From Christensenella sp. UBA3792 (GTDB taxonomy: Bacteria; Bacillota; Clostridia; Christensenellales; CAG-138), in contig DFEW01000073.1 of assembly GCA_002369195.1 (NCBI GenBank), positions 10,252 through 34,349 of the forward strand: 24,098 bases of DNA. Direction: 5' to 3'. This document shows positions 1 through 8,230 of the stretch, piece after piece. Position 1 is the stretch's first letter. Each line of letters opens with the position of its first letter. Under the pieces are notes generated by a model. It saw only the letters and a program-made list of their open reading frames with translations. It did not search any database and was not told where the DNA came from. Both the position numbers and the translations under genes were made by a program.

Positions 1-47
1 TCGCCGTCCATCTCGACGAGCGGGGTCGTCATTCTGATCTTTTCCAT
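1..47 (-). CDS. icd: Isocitrate dehydrogenase (NADP), N-terminal fragment cut by window edge
   Basis: Only the first 15 codons are present. They read MEKIRMTTPLVEMDG, which matches the start of the dimeric, eukaryote-like NADP isocitrate dehydrogenases (typical start: K-I-x-x-x-x-P-L/V-V-E-M-D-G-D). The ATG at 47 is preceded by a perfect AGGAGG at 53-58. The gene lies 25 bases downstream of the hydratase stop on the same strand, so the two are very probably co-transcribed. Isocitrate dehydrogenase oxidises isocitrate to 2-oxoglutarate in the cytoplasm, so the pair would form the oxidative arm from citrate to 2-oxoglutarate. The identification rests on a short but distinctive N-terminus; the rest of the protein is outside the window. 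Confidence 0.8.
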   Translation of the reverse strand, partial: MEKIRMTTPLVEMDG

Positions 48-72
48 GTGTTCCTCCTGTCAATATGCAAGC

Positions 73-2316
73 TTATTTGTTCTGTGCCGCGTAGTAGTTC
101 ATGAGGCACCCTTCGAGGATGATCGTCTTTTCATCCGCGGTCAGCCCCTTCACATAGAGCATCAGGTCCTCAACCGTGCCGTCCTTTTTGATCGCCTTTG
201 CGGGAATCTCCTCCCTGCCGGTCGCAATCGCCTCGCGCACGCCGGGAACGAAGATACAGTCGCCTTCCTCGTACGGGAACGCCGCGCCTTCCGCAAGCGT
301 GAACGGGACGATGCCCCAGTTGATGCAGTTGGAGCGATAGCGCTTGGTCGCGTATTCATAGCAGATGTTCGCAAAGCCGCCGAGCACCTTCTGGCAGGAT
401 GCCGCCTGCTCGCGCGCGGAGCCGTCGCCCGGCTTGTTCGCAAACACGCAGGAACCGAACTGGGTGTTCTTGATAAGCGCGTTCGCGTCGCCGACCTTGG
501 ACAGCGCGTTCACGATCTTTTCGGGCTTTTCGCCGCTGCGGCGCGCCGCTTCGTCGGCGCTGACCGCCTTGGAGCGTCCGACGTATTCGGGCACGCGGCG
601 GGACAGAGCGAACTCGGAGAGGCGCAGCGGGTTGCTGCGGTACGACGATGTTTCGCCGGACGGGATCAGCTCGTCGGTCGTCGTGACCGGATCGCGGATC
701 ACCGCGTCAAGCTCCAGCAGCATGTTGTCGGTCAGCGGATACATCTTCGGCCAGTCGGTGATGTTTGGACCGAGGATCAATTCCTCTTCGGGATGCGGGT
801 TTGCGAAGCCGTAGTAGCAGCGCTTCTCGTAAACGGAGCGGTCGAACACGTACGGTACGCGCTCGCTCTCGTAGTCGATGTCGGTTGCCGCGGTGATGTA
901 GCCGCCGTTTCTGGCGGTTGCCGCGATCGAGCGCGCGTCCATCAGCGCGACGGCGCTGATCTGTCCCTCGCCGGGCTTGGAACCCTCGCGGTTCGGGAAG
1001 TTGCGCGTCGTGTGGCGCAGCGACAGCCCGTTGTTCGCCGGCACGTCGCCTGCGCCGAAGCACGGTCCGCAGAACGACGGCTTGATGAGCGCGCCGGATT
1101 CCAGCAGCGCTTCGGTCTTGCCGGCGCGGGTCAGCGCAAGACTCGTCGGAACGCTCGTCGGATAGACGGAGAAGGAGAAGTAGCCGTTGCCGATGCTGCC
1201 GCCCTTCATGATGTCCGCCGCCTCGACGATGTTGTCGAACAGACCGCCGGAGCAGCCCGCGATGATGCCCTGATCGGCGAGAACGCCCTTTTCGGACACC
1301 TTCGCGCGAAGGTCCATATGCGCCTTGGGGAACTTCTTTTTCGCTTCCGCCTCGACCTTTGCGAGGATTTCATCCGCGTGTTCGAGGAACTCATGGATCG
1401 TGTACGCGTTGGAGGGATGGAACGGCAGCGCGATCATGGACTCGACCTTGTCGAGCTCAATCGTGATCATTGCATCGTAGAACGCGCCTTCCGCGGGCTC
1501 CAGCTTCTCGTATGCGAACGGACGCTGATGAATGTTGTAGTAGGATTCAATCTCCTCGTCGGTCGCCCAGATCGAGGACAGGCAGGTCGTTTCGGTCGTC
1601 ATCACGTCGATGCCGGAACGGAAATCGTACGGCAGGTTCTTAAGACCCGGACCCGCAAATTCGAGCACCTTGTTCTTGACGAGTCCTTCGCCGAACGTCG
1701 CTTTGACGAGCGCGAGCGCCACGTCGTGCGGACCGACGCCCTTCTTGGGCGCACCGGTCAGATAACACAGCACCACTTCGGGCGGCTTGACGTCGTAGGT
1801 GTTCTTCAAAAGCTGCTTGACGAGCTCCGGACCGCCCTCGCCGACGCCCATCGTACCGAGCGCGCCGTAGCGCGTGTGGCTGTCGGAGCCGAGGATCATA
1901 TTGCCGCAGGTAGCGAGTTCTTCGCGCGCATAGGAATGGATGACGCTCTGGTTGGCAGGCACGTAGATGCCGCCGTACTTCTTAGCCGCCGAAAGACCGA
2001 AGACGTGGTCGTCCTCGTTGATCGTGCCGCCGACTGCGCACAGCGAATTGTGGCAGTTCGTCATGGCGTAGGGGATCGGGAATTCCTTGAGTCCGCTCGC
2101 CCGCGCCGTCTGAATGATGCCGACGTAGGTGATGTCGTGCGAGACGAGCGCGTCGAAATGGATGTGCATGACGCCGTCGTTGCTCGGCTCGCGATGCGCG
2201 TTCATGATCCGATAGGCGATCGTGCCGTTGCGCCATTTCGCCTTGTCGATGTCCGCGGGCGCCGGCTGCGGCGCGCCGTTGATCCACTGCATGCCCTGTG
2301 CGTGATACGTGATCAT
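73..2316 (-). CDS. Aconitase-superfamily hydratase (YbhJ-like), probable aconitate hydratase
   Basis: A 747-residue protein of the aconitase superfamily, close in length to E. coli YbhJ. Visible family features are the DSH motif (Asp145-Ser146-His147), [4Fe-4S] ligand candidates Cys355 (in GCSGG) and Cys416 and Cys419 (in CGPC), the RNFxxR substrate-binding motif (Arg438, Arg443) and the swivel-domain motif GDGSAREQ (Ser633, Arg635). The open frame extends upstream to 2412, but I chose ATG 2316 because GGAGGAG lies 9 bases ahead of it and because a strong promoter lies inside the longer version. The expected role is citrate-isocitrate interconversion by dehydration and rehydration in the cytoplasm, consistent with icd directly downstream. 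Some aconitase active-site positions seem changed (Ser-Ala where mitochondrial aconitase has Ser-Ser before the Arg), so the substrate could be a related tricarboxylate. Family assignment is firm; exact substrate is not. Confidence 0.88.
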   Translation of the reverse strand: MITYHAQGMQWINGAPQPAPADIDKAKWRNGTIAYRIMNAHREPSNDGVMHIHFDALVSHDITYVGIIQTARASGLKEFPIPYAMTNCHNSLCAVGGTINEDDHVFGLSAAKKYGGIYVPANQSVIHSYAREELATCGNMILGSDSHTRYGALGTMGVGEGGPELVKQLLKNTYDVKPPEVVLCYLTGAPKKGVGPHDVALALVKATFGEGLVKNKVLEFAGPGLKNLPYDFRSGIDVMTTETTCLSSIWATDEEIESYYNIHQRPFAYEKLEPAEGAFYDAMITIELDKVESMIALPFHPSNAYTIHEFLEHADEILAKVEAEAKKKFPKAHMDLRAKVSEKGVLADQGIIAGCSGGLFDNIVEAADIMKGGSIGNGYFSFSVYPTSVPTSLALTRAGKTEALLESGALIKPSFCGPCFGAGDVPANNGLSLRHTTRNFPNREGSKPGEGQISAVALMDARSIAATARNGGYITAATDIDYESERVPYVFDRSVYEKRCYYGFANPHPEEELILGPNITDWPKMYPLTDNMLLELDAVIRDPVTTTDELIPSGETSSYRSNPLRLSEFALSRRVPEYVGRSKAVSADEAARRSGEKPEKIVNALSKVGDANALIKNTQFGSCVFANKPGDGSAREQAASCQKVLGGFANICYEYATKRYRSNCINWGIVPFTLAEGAAFPYEEGDCIFVPGVREAIATGREEIPAKAIKKDGTVEDLMLYVKGLTADEKTIILEGCLMNYYAAQNK

Positions 2317-2383
2317 CTGTTTCGTCTCCTCCGAAGTGAAATTTAGGTTCTTGCCGTGCGGGTTGCCCGCTCTTCCGATTACA

Positions 2384-2412
2384 ATTATAAGAGCAACTAT
2401 GTATATTTTCAA
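2384..2412 (-). promoter_or_regulatory. Sigma-70-type promoter for hydratase-icd operon
   Basis: On the minus strand, TTGAAA (2407-2412) and TATAAT (2384-2389) are separated by exactly 17 bases. This gives a predicted start near 2377 and a leader of about 60 bases before the ATG at 2316. The surrounding sequence is a marked AT-rich island in GC-rich DNA. A CTATG half-site (2397-2401) sits inside the spacer, and the full dyad lies about 64 bases upstream of the start. Confidence 0.75.
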
Positions 2413-2432
2413 ATATATTTTTTATAAATTAT

Positions 2433-2449
2433 CATAGAGAATCTCTATG
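2433..2449. promoter_or_regulatory. Perfect dyad, candidate shared LysR-type operator
   Basis: CATAGAGA-A-TCTCTATG is a perfect inverted repeat with 8-base arms around one central base. It contains T-N11-A and can be written ATAG-N7-CTAT, the general form of LysR-family recognition sites (compare the ATAA-N7-TTAT site of Bacillus CcpC upstream of aconitase). Its centre is about 64 bases upstream of the predicted hydratase start and about 61 bases upstream of the predicted citC start, the usual place for a LysR recognition site. Binding by the LysR gene at 4840-5730 is inferred from context. Confidence 0.65.
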
Positions 2450-2465
2450 ATTGCGCAATTGGGAC

Positions 2466-2495
2466 TTGTCAAGCGGTATGCGCATCTGCTATACT
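2466..2495 (+). promoter_or_regulatory. Sigma-70-type promoter for citC-citXG-lysR operon
   Basis: TTGTCA (2466-2471) and TATACT (2490-2495) are separated by 18 bases, giving a predicted start near 2502 and a leader of about 85 bases before the GTG at 2587. Each hexamer is 5 of 6 and 5 of 6 to consensus respectively. The dyad at 2433-2449 lies just upstream, as expected for an activated promoter. Confidence 0.6.
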
Positions 2496-2586
2496 GAAAA
2501 CGGACGGATGCGGCGTCGAAATGACCGGTTTTCGGGGAAAAGACGGGCATCTATGCGACAATATCGTGACCGAATGGGAGGCAATT

Positions 2587-3567
2587 GTGGACGTTTCTCT
2601 GCTTCCGGCGCCGCTGAAGGGCAGAATGGCGGCACGTTATAAAGAATTTCTATCTACATGCGGACTTCGGGACGAAGGGGATGCAGACGTGATCGTGCTG
2701 ATGACGGACGACGATTTCAACATCGTTGCCGCCGGTGCGCGCGCGGGGCAGACCTTGAAGCAGTTTGCCGTTTCGCCCGACTTTGAGGGCGGCGGCGCCT
2801 GCGCGACGGTGCTGTCGTCGCTGCTGAGCGACGCGATGCAGCGCGGAATCACGCGGCTGTTTCTCTGCACGAAGCCGAAGAACCGGAGCATGTTCGCGTC
2901 GATGGGCTTCGAGCCGATCGTTTCGACGGCGGACGCCGTGCTGATGGAGAACCGCAGAAACGGGCTGGAGGAATATCTTCGTTCGATCCCGCGCCGCGAG
3001 GGCAAATGCGGCGCGATCGTGATGAACTGCGATCCGTTCACCAAGGGACACCTGCATCTGATCGAATATGCCGCCGCGCACTGCGACGCGCTCTACGTGT
3101 TCGTGGTGTCGGAGGGCGGCTCGCTGTTTACGCCCGAAGAGCGCTTCTCGATGATCGAGCGCGGCAGCGCGCACATCAAGAACCGCATCATTTGCCAAAG
3201 CGAATCGTACCTCGTCTCGCGCGCGACGTTTCCGGCGTACTTCATCCGCGACGAGGCGAACGTGGACCGCGTGCGCGCCGACCTCGATATCGAACTGTTC
3301 CGCTCGCGCATCGCGCCTGCGCTGCACATCACGGCGCGCTTCGTCGGCGAGGAACCGTTTTCACCGACCACGCGTGCGTACAACGAGCGCATGAAGGAGC
3401 TTTTGCCGCAAAAGGGCATCGAACTGTGCGAGATCCCGCGCCTCGCGGGCATCAGCGCAAGCCGCGTGCGCGCGCTGATCAAAGAGGGACGCATCGAAGA
3501 GACCAGAGAACTTGTTCCGGAGACGACTTATGAAACCATCCTCCGTCACGTTGGCGCAAATGCTTGA
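2587..3567 (+). CDS. citC: [Citrate (pro-3S)-lyase] ligase (citrate lyase acetyl ligase)
   Basis: A 326-residue CitC. It activates citrate lyase by acetylating the thiol of the prosthetic group on the acyl carrier subunit CitD, using ATP and acetate. The N-terminal part (about residues 27-125) resembles a GNAT acetyltransferase fold, and the C-terminal part is a nucleotidylyltransferase domain with TKGH (Thr152-His155, the T/HxGH signature) and ISASRVR (residues 289-295). The region between carries PFTKGH and ISRATFP-like segments typical of CitC. Upstream ATG at 2521 is in frame, but GTG 2587 has GGGAGG 6 bases ahead and gives an N-terminus of the length seen in E. coli CitC. It is first in an operon with citXG and lysR; the citXG start overlaps its last 38 bases. 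Confidence 0.88.
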   Translation: MDVSLLPAPLKGRMAARYKEFLSTCGLRDEGDADVIVLMTDDDFNIVAAGARAGQTLKQFAVSPDFEGGGACATVLSSLLSDAMQRGITRLFLCTKPKNRSMFASMGFEPIVSTADAVLMENRRNGLEEYLRSIPRREGKCGAIVMNCDPFTKGHLHLIEYAAAHCDALYVFVVSEGGSLFTPEERFSMIERGSAHIKNRIICQSESYLVSRATFPAYFIRDEANVDRVRADLDIELFRSRIAPALHITARFVGEEPFSPTTRAYNERMKELLPQKGIELCEIPRLAGISASRVRALIKEGRIEETRELVPETTYETILRHVGANA

Positions 3568-4843
3568 CGCGCGCGAGCGCCGCGCCTTTGCGCAGACCGC
3601 ACTGCTGCGGCAGGCGGACGCGAACGATTGTCTCGTTTCGTTTTCCTTAAATATCGCGGGCGACGTTAAGCGCACGCCCAAGACACGGCTGCTGTTCGAT
3701 CGGGGGCTGCGCACGTTCGACGCGCTCGGCTTTGCGCAGCGGGCGCGGACGGTCACAGACGCGGTCACCGGAACCGAAGCGCTGATCCTGGTGCGGGCGA
3801 ACGCAAAGACGGTCAAAACCGTTCTCGAACGGCTTGAGGAAGCGGCGCCGTGGGCGCGTCTGTTCGATTTCGACGTGCTGAACGCGGCAGGGGAAAAGCT
3901 GTCGCGAAAGGAGCCGCGCCGCTGCCTCGTATGCGGCGGTCCCGCGGCGGACTGCGCGCGTTCGCGCGCGCACGGACTGGACGCGGTCAGGGCGGCGACC
4001 GATGCGCTGCTGGACGAATGCTGCGCCGACACGCTCGCTTTGACGGCGCACGCCGCGCTCGAACGCGAGCTGCGCACGACGCCAAAGCCCGGCCTGGTCG
4101 ATGAAAACAACAACGGCGCGCATGCCGACATGGATGTTCCGCTGTTTCTGAAAAGCGTGGCGTCGCTCGTGCCGTACTTTCGCACGGCGGTGCGGCTCGG
4201 GATGCACAGCGCCGGCATGGACGCGCTGAAGGAGGCGGGGCTTGACGCCGAGCGCGCCATGTTCGAGGCGACGGACGGCGTGAACACGCACAAGGGCATG
4301 GTCTATTCGATGGGGCTTTTGCTGTACGGCATGGGCGAATCGCTCTGCAGCGGCGCGGACGCGATCGACTGCGCGGCGCATCTTGCGGCGGTTGATGCGA
4401 ACGACCGGCTTTCCCGCGCAAAACGGTGTCGCGATACGAACGGCGGCAGGGTCTATGCGGACACGGGCGCGACCGGCGCGGTCGGCGAGGCGGCGGGCGG
4501 CTTTACACACGCGCGCTTTTGCGCGGACCGGCTGGCGTTCTACCGCGATACGGGCGCCGTCAATCCCGGCGCGCTTGCGCTGTGTGACACGATGGCGATC
4601 TTAGAGGATACGAACGTGCTGCACCGCGGCGGCAGGGAAGGGCTTGCCTTCCTGCAGGGAGAGGCGCGGCGCATCGGCGCGCTCGATCCGGAAGAACGCG
4701 AAGCGGCGCTCTGTGCGCTCGATGCGGCCTGCATCCGGCGCAACCTTTCGCCGGGCGGCAGCGCGGACATGCTCGCGCTCGCATACCTGCTCGACGCGTG
4801 GCGCGCGCTTAAAAAGGACCTTTTTTGGGAGGTGTGCGCATGA
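3530..4843 (+). CDS. citXG: CitX-CitG fusion: apo-citrate lyase phosphoribosyl-dephospho-CoA transferase / triphosphoribosyl-dephospho-CoA synthase
   Basis: A 437-residue bifunctional protein that makes and attaches the citrate lyase cofactor. The CitX part (about residues 1-165) has the SFSLNIAG segment and the cysteine-bearing RRCLVCGGPAADCARSR block (from residue 130). The CitG part (about 170-437) has TPKPGLVDENNNGAH (from residue 184) and GVNTHKG (250-256). CitG joins dephospho-CoA to ATP to form the triphosphoribosyl precursor, and CitX transfers it to CitD. Such fusions are known in other bacteria. I chose ATG 3530, with CCGGAGA 6-8 bases upstream; a TTG at 3512 is in frame but has no better site. 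It overlaps citC by 38 bases, and its TGA overlaps the lysR ATG by 4 bases, implying translational coupling. Confidence 0.9.
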   Translation: MKPSSVTLAQMLDARERRAFAQTALLRQADANDCLVSFSLNIAGDVKRTPKTRLLFDRGLRTFDALGFAQRARTVTDAVTGTEALILVRANAKTVKTVLERLEEAAPWARLFDFDVLNAAGEKLSRKEPRRCLVCGGPAADCARSRAHGLDAVRAATDALLDECCADTLALTAHAALERELRTTPKPGLVDENNNGAHADMDVPLFLKSVASLVPYFRTAVRLGMHSAGMDALKEAGLDAERAMFEATDGVNTHKGMVYSMGLLLYGMGESLCSGADAIDCAAHLAAVDANDRLSRAKRCRDTNGGRVYADTGATGAVGEAAGGFTHARFCADRLAFYRDTGAVNPGALALCDTMAILEDTNVLHRGGREGLAFLQGEARRIGALDPEEREAALCALDAACIRRNLSPGGSADMLALAYLLDAWRALKKDLFWEVCA

Positions 4844-5730
4844 CGCTGCAGCAGCTTCGCTATTTTTGCGTGACCGCCGAGGTCCTGCACTACACACGCG
4901 CGGCGGACCTTCTGTATATCTCGCAGCCGAGCCTTTCCTATGCGCTGTCCAAGCTCGAAAAGGAACTGAACATGCCTCTGTTCGAAAAGCGCGGCAAGCA
5001 GATCGCGTTGACGACCTACGGTGCGGAGTTTCTGCCCTACGCAAAGCGCGCGCTCGCCGAGCTGTCCAAGGGACAGGAGCGCTTGAAGGAGCTTCGCGCG
5101 CCGAGCGCGGGGATCATCAACCTCGGCTACATTTACAGCGTCAGCTTTTCGGTACTGCCGACGTTCGTGGACCAGTTCTATGCGCACAACGGCAACCGGC
5201 AGACCGCGTTCCGCTTCCATCAGGGGATGGGCGGCCTGCTGATCGAGCAGCTGCTGAACGGCTCGCTCGACCTTCTGATCGCGGGCAAGCCGGACATCGA
5301 TTCGATCGACTACCTGACGATCGCCAGTCAGGAGCTGTTTTTGGCGGTTCCGGCGTCGCACCGGCTCGCCGCGCGCGAATCGGTTGCGCTGACGGACATC
5401 GCGGGCGAGCAGTTCATTTCGATCACGCACGACGCGATCATCTACCGGCAGCTTGCGGACCGGTTCAAAAAGGCGGGGTTTACGCCGAACATCGTGTTCG
5501 AGGCGGACGAATACAGCTCGATCGCCGCGTCGGTCACGCTCGGCGCGGGCGTCGCGATCGTGCCGAAGCTTCCCGTGCTCGAAAACTTCAACCTCAAACT
5601 GATCCCGTTCTCGGACGCGTCGATGAAACGCGAGGTGTGCATGCTGCGCTATAAGATGCGCGCTATGTCGCCCGCGGCGCAAAGCGTATGGACCTTCGCA
5701 AAGCAGGCGTCCGAACGCTTCCGCTCCTGA
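4840..5730 (+). CDS. LysR-family transcriptional regulator
   Basis: A 296-residue LysR-type regulator of standard length. The winged helix-turn-helix occupies about residues 1-60, with the recognition region AADLLYISQPSLSYALSKLE at 21-40. The periplasmic-binding-protein-like effector domain spans about 90-290. The ATG at 4840 overlaps the citXG stop (ATGA) and has GGGAGG ahead of it. It is the last gene of the citC operon and precedes a terminator, so if it acts at the dyad at 2433-2449 it would control its own synthesis as well as the divergent hydratase-icd operon. The effector cannot be read from the sequence; citrate is a reasonable guess by analogy with Bacillus CcpC, which controls aconitase. 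Confidence 0.92.
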   Translation: MTLQQLRYFCVTAEVLHYTRAADLLYISQPSLSYALSKLEKELNMPLFEKRGKQIALTTYGAEFLPYAKRALAELSKGQERLKELRAPSAGIINLGYIYSVSFSVLPTFVDQFYAHNGNRQTAFRFHQGMGGLLIEQLLNGSLDLLIAGKPDIDSIDYLTIASQELFLAVPASHRLAARESVALTDIAGEQFISITHDAIIYRQLADRFKKAGFTPNIVFEADEYSSIAASVTLGAGVAIVPKLPVLENFNLKLIPFSDASMKREVCMLRYKMRAMSPAAQSVWTFAKQASERFRS

Positions 5731-5738
5731 ACAGAAAA

Positions 5739-5777
5739 AATCCCGAAACGCCGACCGGCGCTTCGGGATTCTTTTTT
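5739..5777. terminator. Bidirectional rho-independent terminator between lysR and topoisomerase operon
   Basis: The stem is 5739-5752 against 5757-5770 with a GACC loop, 14 pairs with a single imperfect position. On the plus strand it is followed by a T run (5772-5777). On the minus strand the same hairpin is followed by six T residues. It therefore serves both convergent operons. Confidence 0.9.
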
Positions 5778-5795
5778 ATTGGTGTTTACGGGACT

Positions 5796-5811
5796 GCCCG
5801 CGCGAGCGGGC
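5796..5811. other. Short GC hairpin after topoisomerase A stop
   Basis: GCCCGC-GCGA-GCGGGC forms a 6-base-pair stem with a four-base loop, 8 bases past the minus-strand stop. No T run follows, so it is not itself a convincing terminator. It may act together with the hairpin at 5739-5770. Confidence 0.4.
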
Positions 5812-5818
5812 GTTCCTC

Positions 5819-8227
5819 TTACTCGTCCGAGCGGTAGGCGGAGACGACGTCGTCGTCAAGAACGACGGCGAGGAGCATTTCGCCCTTGGATGCCTTGGGT
5901 TCGATATGGATCTGCTCGGTGTTGAGCGGCGTCTTGGTGCCGTGGCGCTGTTCGATGATCAGGGTATACGGCGCCTGCACGGTGGCGGCATACGCGATGC
6001 GCGTGCCGTTGCTGCCGTTCTTGCGGAAGTCGAACGTCTTGACGCCCTTGCCGTTTCTGCCCTGCTGTTCGTAATCGAACAGGAAGCTGCGCTTGCCGTA
6101 GCCGCGATCGGTCAGCACGATGAGTTCGCCCTCGTCGCCGACCGGCATGCACGCCATGACGCGGTCCTTCGGCTCCAGCTTGATGCCGATGACGCCCGCC
6201 GCCGCGCGGCCGGTCTCCGGCACGGAATCCGCGGCAAAGCGAATGCACATGCCGCGCTCGGTCACGAGCAGGATATCCATCGTGGGCATCGGGTACGCGC
6301 CCAAAAGCACATCCTTATCCTTGAGGTTCAGCGCCGCGGTGCGCTTGCCGCGCACGCGATAGTCCGCGGCTTTCGACCGCTTGACCATGCCGCCTGCGGT
6401 GCAGAACAGATAGCTGCCCTCGTCCACATCGCGGAACGCGCCGACGATCGTTTCGCCCTTCTCCAGCTCGACCATGCTGACAAGGTTTGCCGCCCTTGCG
6501 CTCGCGCGCGTTTCGGGGATGTCGGAAACCTTCAGGTTCAGCATCGCACCGCGGTTGGTGAACAGGCGGATGCTCTCGTTGCTGTTGACCTCGATGATGC
6601 GCTCCGGCTTGTCGGCACGGATCTGCGAGAGGTTGAACTGGCGCTTGAGGCATTTGCGGATCTTGAGGTCCGCGCAGACCGCGACGATCATTTCCTCGAC
6701 CGTCTCCGGCTCGTTCGCGGGCACCTCGACCTCGCCCTCGGCGGAGATGATCTGCGTCTTGCGCTTGCCGTCGAACAGCTTGCGCACGTCCAGCAGTTCC
6801 TTTTTGATTAGGTGCACGAGCTTTGCGTCGGACGCAAGGATGCCTTCGAGCTCGGCAATCAGCTTCTTGACCTCTTTGTATTCCTTTTCGATGGCGAGCA
6901 GCTCGAGGTTCGTGAGCTTTTGGAGCCGCAGATCGAGGATCGCCTGCGCCTGCACCTCGGTGAGGTTGAAGGTCTTCATCAGCCCTTCGCGCGCTTCCTT
7001 CGGAGACTTGCTCGCGCGGATCAGCTTGATCACGCGGTCGAGGTTGTTGACCGCGACCATCAGACCTTCCAAAATGTGGCAGCGCTTTCTTGCGATCTCC
7101 AGCTCGGTCTTGGTCCGCCGCGTGACGACCGCGCGCTGATGGCGCACGTAGTATTCGATGATCTGCTTGAGATTCAGCTGCTGCGGCTTGCCGTCGGCGA
7201 TCGCCACGTAGTTCGCGCCGAACGTGCATTGCAGGTCGGAGTACTTGAACAGCAGCTGCAGAATGCGCTCCGGATCGCCGTCCTTCTTGATTTCGATGAC
7301 CGCGCGCGTGCCCATTCGGTCGCTCTCGTCGCGGATGTCGGAGACGGCGGCGAACATCGCCTTTTTCTCCTGCGTGATCTCCAGAATCTTCGAGAGGCAA
7401 GCCGCCTTGTTGACCTGATACGGGAACTCGTCGACGACGATGCGCGTCTTGCCGCCCTTGACCTCCTCAAAGTGCGTGCGCGCCCGCATCGTGAGCTTGC
7501 CGCGTCCGGTCTCGTAGCTTTGCGCGATCTCCGGCGATTCGAGCAGGAACCCGCCGGTCGGAAAGTCCGGCGCCGGCATGATCTTGATCAGGTCCGCGAT
7601 CTTGATGCGCGGATTGTCGAGCACGGCGATGACTGCGTCGATCGCCTCGACCGGATTGTGCGGCGGGATCGAGGTCGCAAGACCGACTGCGATGCCGTTC
7701 GCGCCGTTGACGAGCAGGTTCGGGAACCTGCCGGGCAGCAGCTCCGGCTCCTTCAGGGTGTCGTCGAAGTTCCAGGTAAAGTCGACCGTGTCCTTGTCGA
7801 TGTCCTTCAAAAGGAGCATCGCCGCATCGGTCATGCGCGCTTCGGTGTATCGCATTGCCGCGGCGGAGTCGCCGTCGACCGAGCCGAAGTTGCCGTGCCC
7901 GTCGACGAGGCATACGCCCATATTGAACGGCTGCGCCATGCGCACCATCGCGTCGTATACCGAGCTGTCGCCGTGCGGATGGTATTTACCGAGGCAGTCG
8001 CCGACGATACGCGCGCTCTTGCGGTGCGGCTTGTCGGGAGAGAGCCCCAGTTCCATCATCGTATAGAGGATGCGCCGCTGCACGGGCTTCAAGCCGTCCT
8101 CGACGCGCGGCAGAGCGCGCTCCAGGATGACGTGCTGCGCATACGGCATCATCGATTCGTGCATGACCTCGTCCATGCTTTTTAAGAGGATGGTTTCGGT
8201 CACCGTGGGGGTCGTAGTCTTGGCCAT
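5819..8227 (-). CDS. Type IIA DNA topoisomerase subunit A (GyrA/ParC family)
   Basis: An 802-residue breakage-reunion subunit that cuts and reseals both DNA strands. The catalytic tyrosine is Tyr127 in [11 protein letters not shown] (E. coli GyrA Tyr122). The quinolone-determining region carries Ser88 and Asp92, equivalent to E. coli Ser83 and Asp87, in the common susceptible form. The N-terminal domain looks more GyrA-like ([20 protein letters not shown]). However, no canonical GyrA box (QRRGGKG) is seen in the first blade of the C-terminal domain; only a box-like QQGRNGKG occurs much later (residues 721-728). It could therefore be gyrase or a topoisomerase IV-like paralogue. The gene follows subunit B by 3 bases, and its AAGGAG ribosome-binding site lies in the last codons of subunit B, so the two are coupled. 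Confidence 0.93.
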   Translation of the reverse strand: MAKTTTPTVTETILLKSMDEVMHESMMPYAQHVILERALPRVEDGLKPVQRRILYTMMELGLSPDKPHRKSARIVGDCLGKYHPHGDSSVYDAMVRMAQPFNMGVCLVDGHGNFGSVDGDSAAAMRYTEARMTDAAMLLLKDIDKDTVDFTWNFDDTLKEPELLPGRFPNLLVNGANGIAVGLATSIPPHNPVEAIDAVIAVLDNPRIKIADLIKIMPAPDFPTGGFLLESPEIAQSYETGRGKLTMRARTHFEEVKGGKTRIVVDEFPYQVNKAACLSKILEITQEKKAMFAAVSDIRDESDRMGTRAVIEIKKDGDPERILQLLFKYSDLQCTFGANYVAIADGKPQQLNLKQIIEYYVRHQRAVVTRRTKTELEIARKRCHILEGLMVAVNNLDRVIKLIRASKSPKEAREGLMKTFNLTEVQAQAILDLRLQKLTNLELLAIEKEYKEVKKLIAELEGILASDAKLVHLIKKELLDVRKLFDGKRKTQIISAEGEVEVPANEPETVEEMIVAVCADLKIRKCLKRQFNLSQIRADKPERIIEVNSNESIRLFTNRGAMLNLKVSDIPETRASARAANLVSMVELEKGETIVGAFRDVDEGSYLFCTAGGMVKRSKAADYRVRGKRTAALNLKDKDVLLGAYPMPTMDILLVTERGMCIRFAADSVPETGRAAAGVIGIKLEPKDRVMACMPVGDEGELIVLTDRGYGKRSFLFDYEQQGRNGKGVKTFDFRKNGSNGTRIAYAATVQAPYTLIIEQRHGTKTPLNTEQIHIEPKASKGEMLLAVVLDDDVVSAYRSDE

Positions 8228-8230
8228 AGC

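Noticed and set aside
46..2346. A 766-codon open frame on the plus strand, antisense to the hydratase gene
   Set aside because: It is a by-product of GC-rich codon use: Arg, Val, Asp and Ala dominate, there is no recognisable domain, and the opposite strand encodes a clear aconitase-family protein with a good ribosome-binding site.
2502..2586. Riboswitch or attenuator in the citC leader
   Set aside because: The leader is about 85 bases and I see no strong stem followed by a T run and no known aptamer pattern.
5740..5818. Small gene between lysR and the topoisomerase A gene
   Set aside because: The gap is filled by a strong bidirectional terminator and a short GC hairpin, with no start codon and ribosome-binding site pair.
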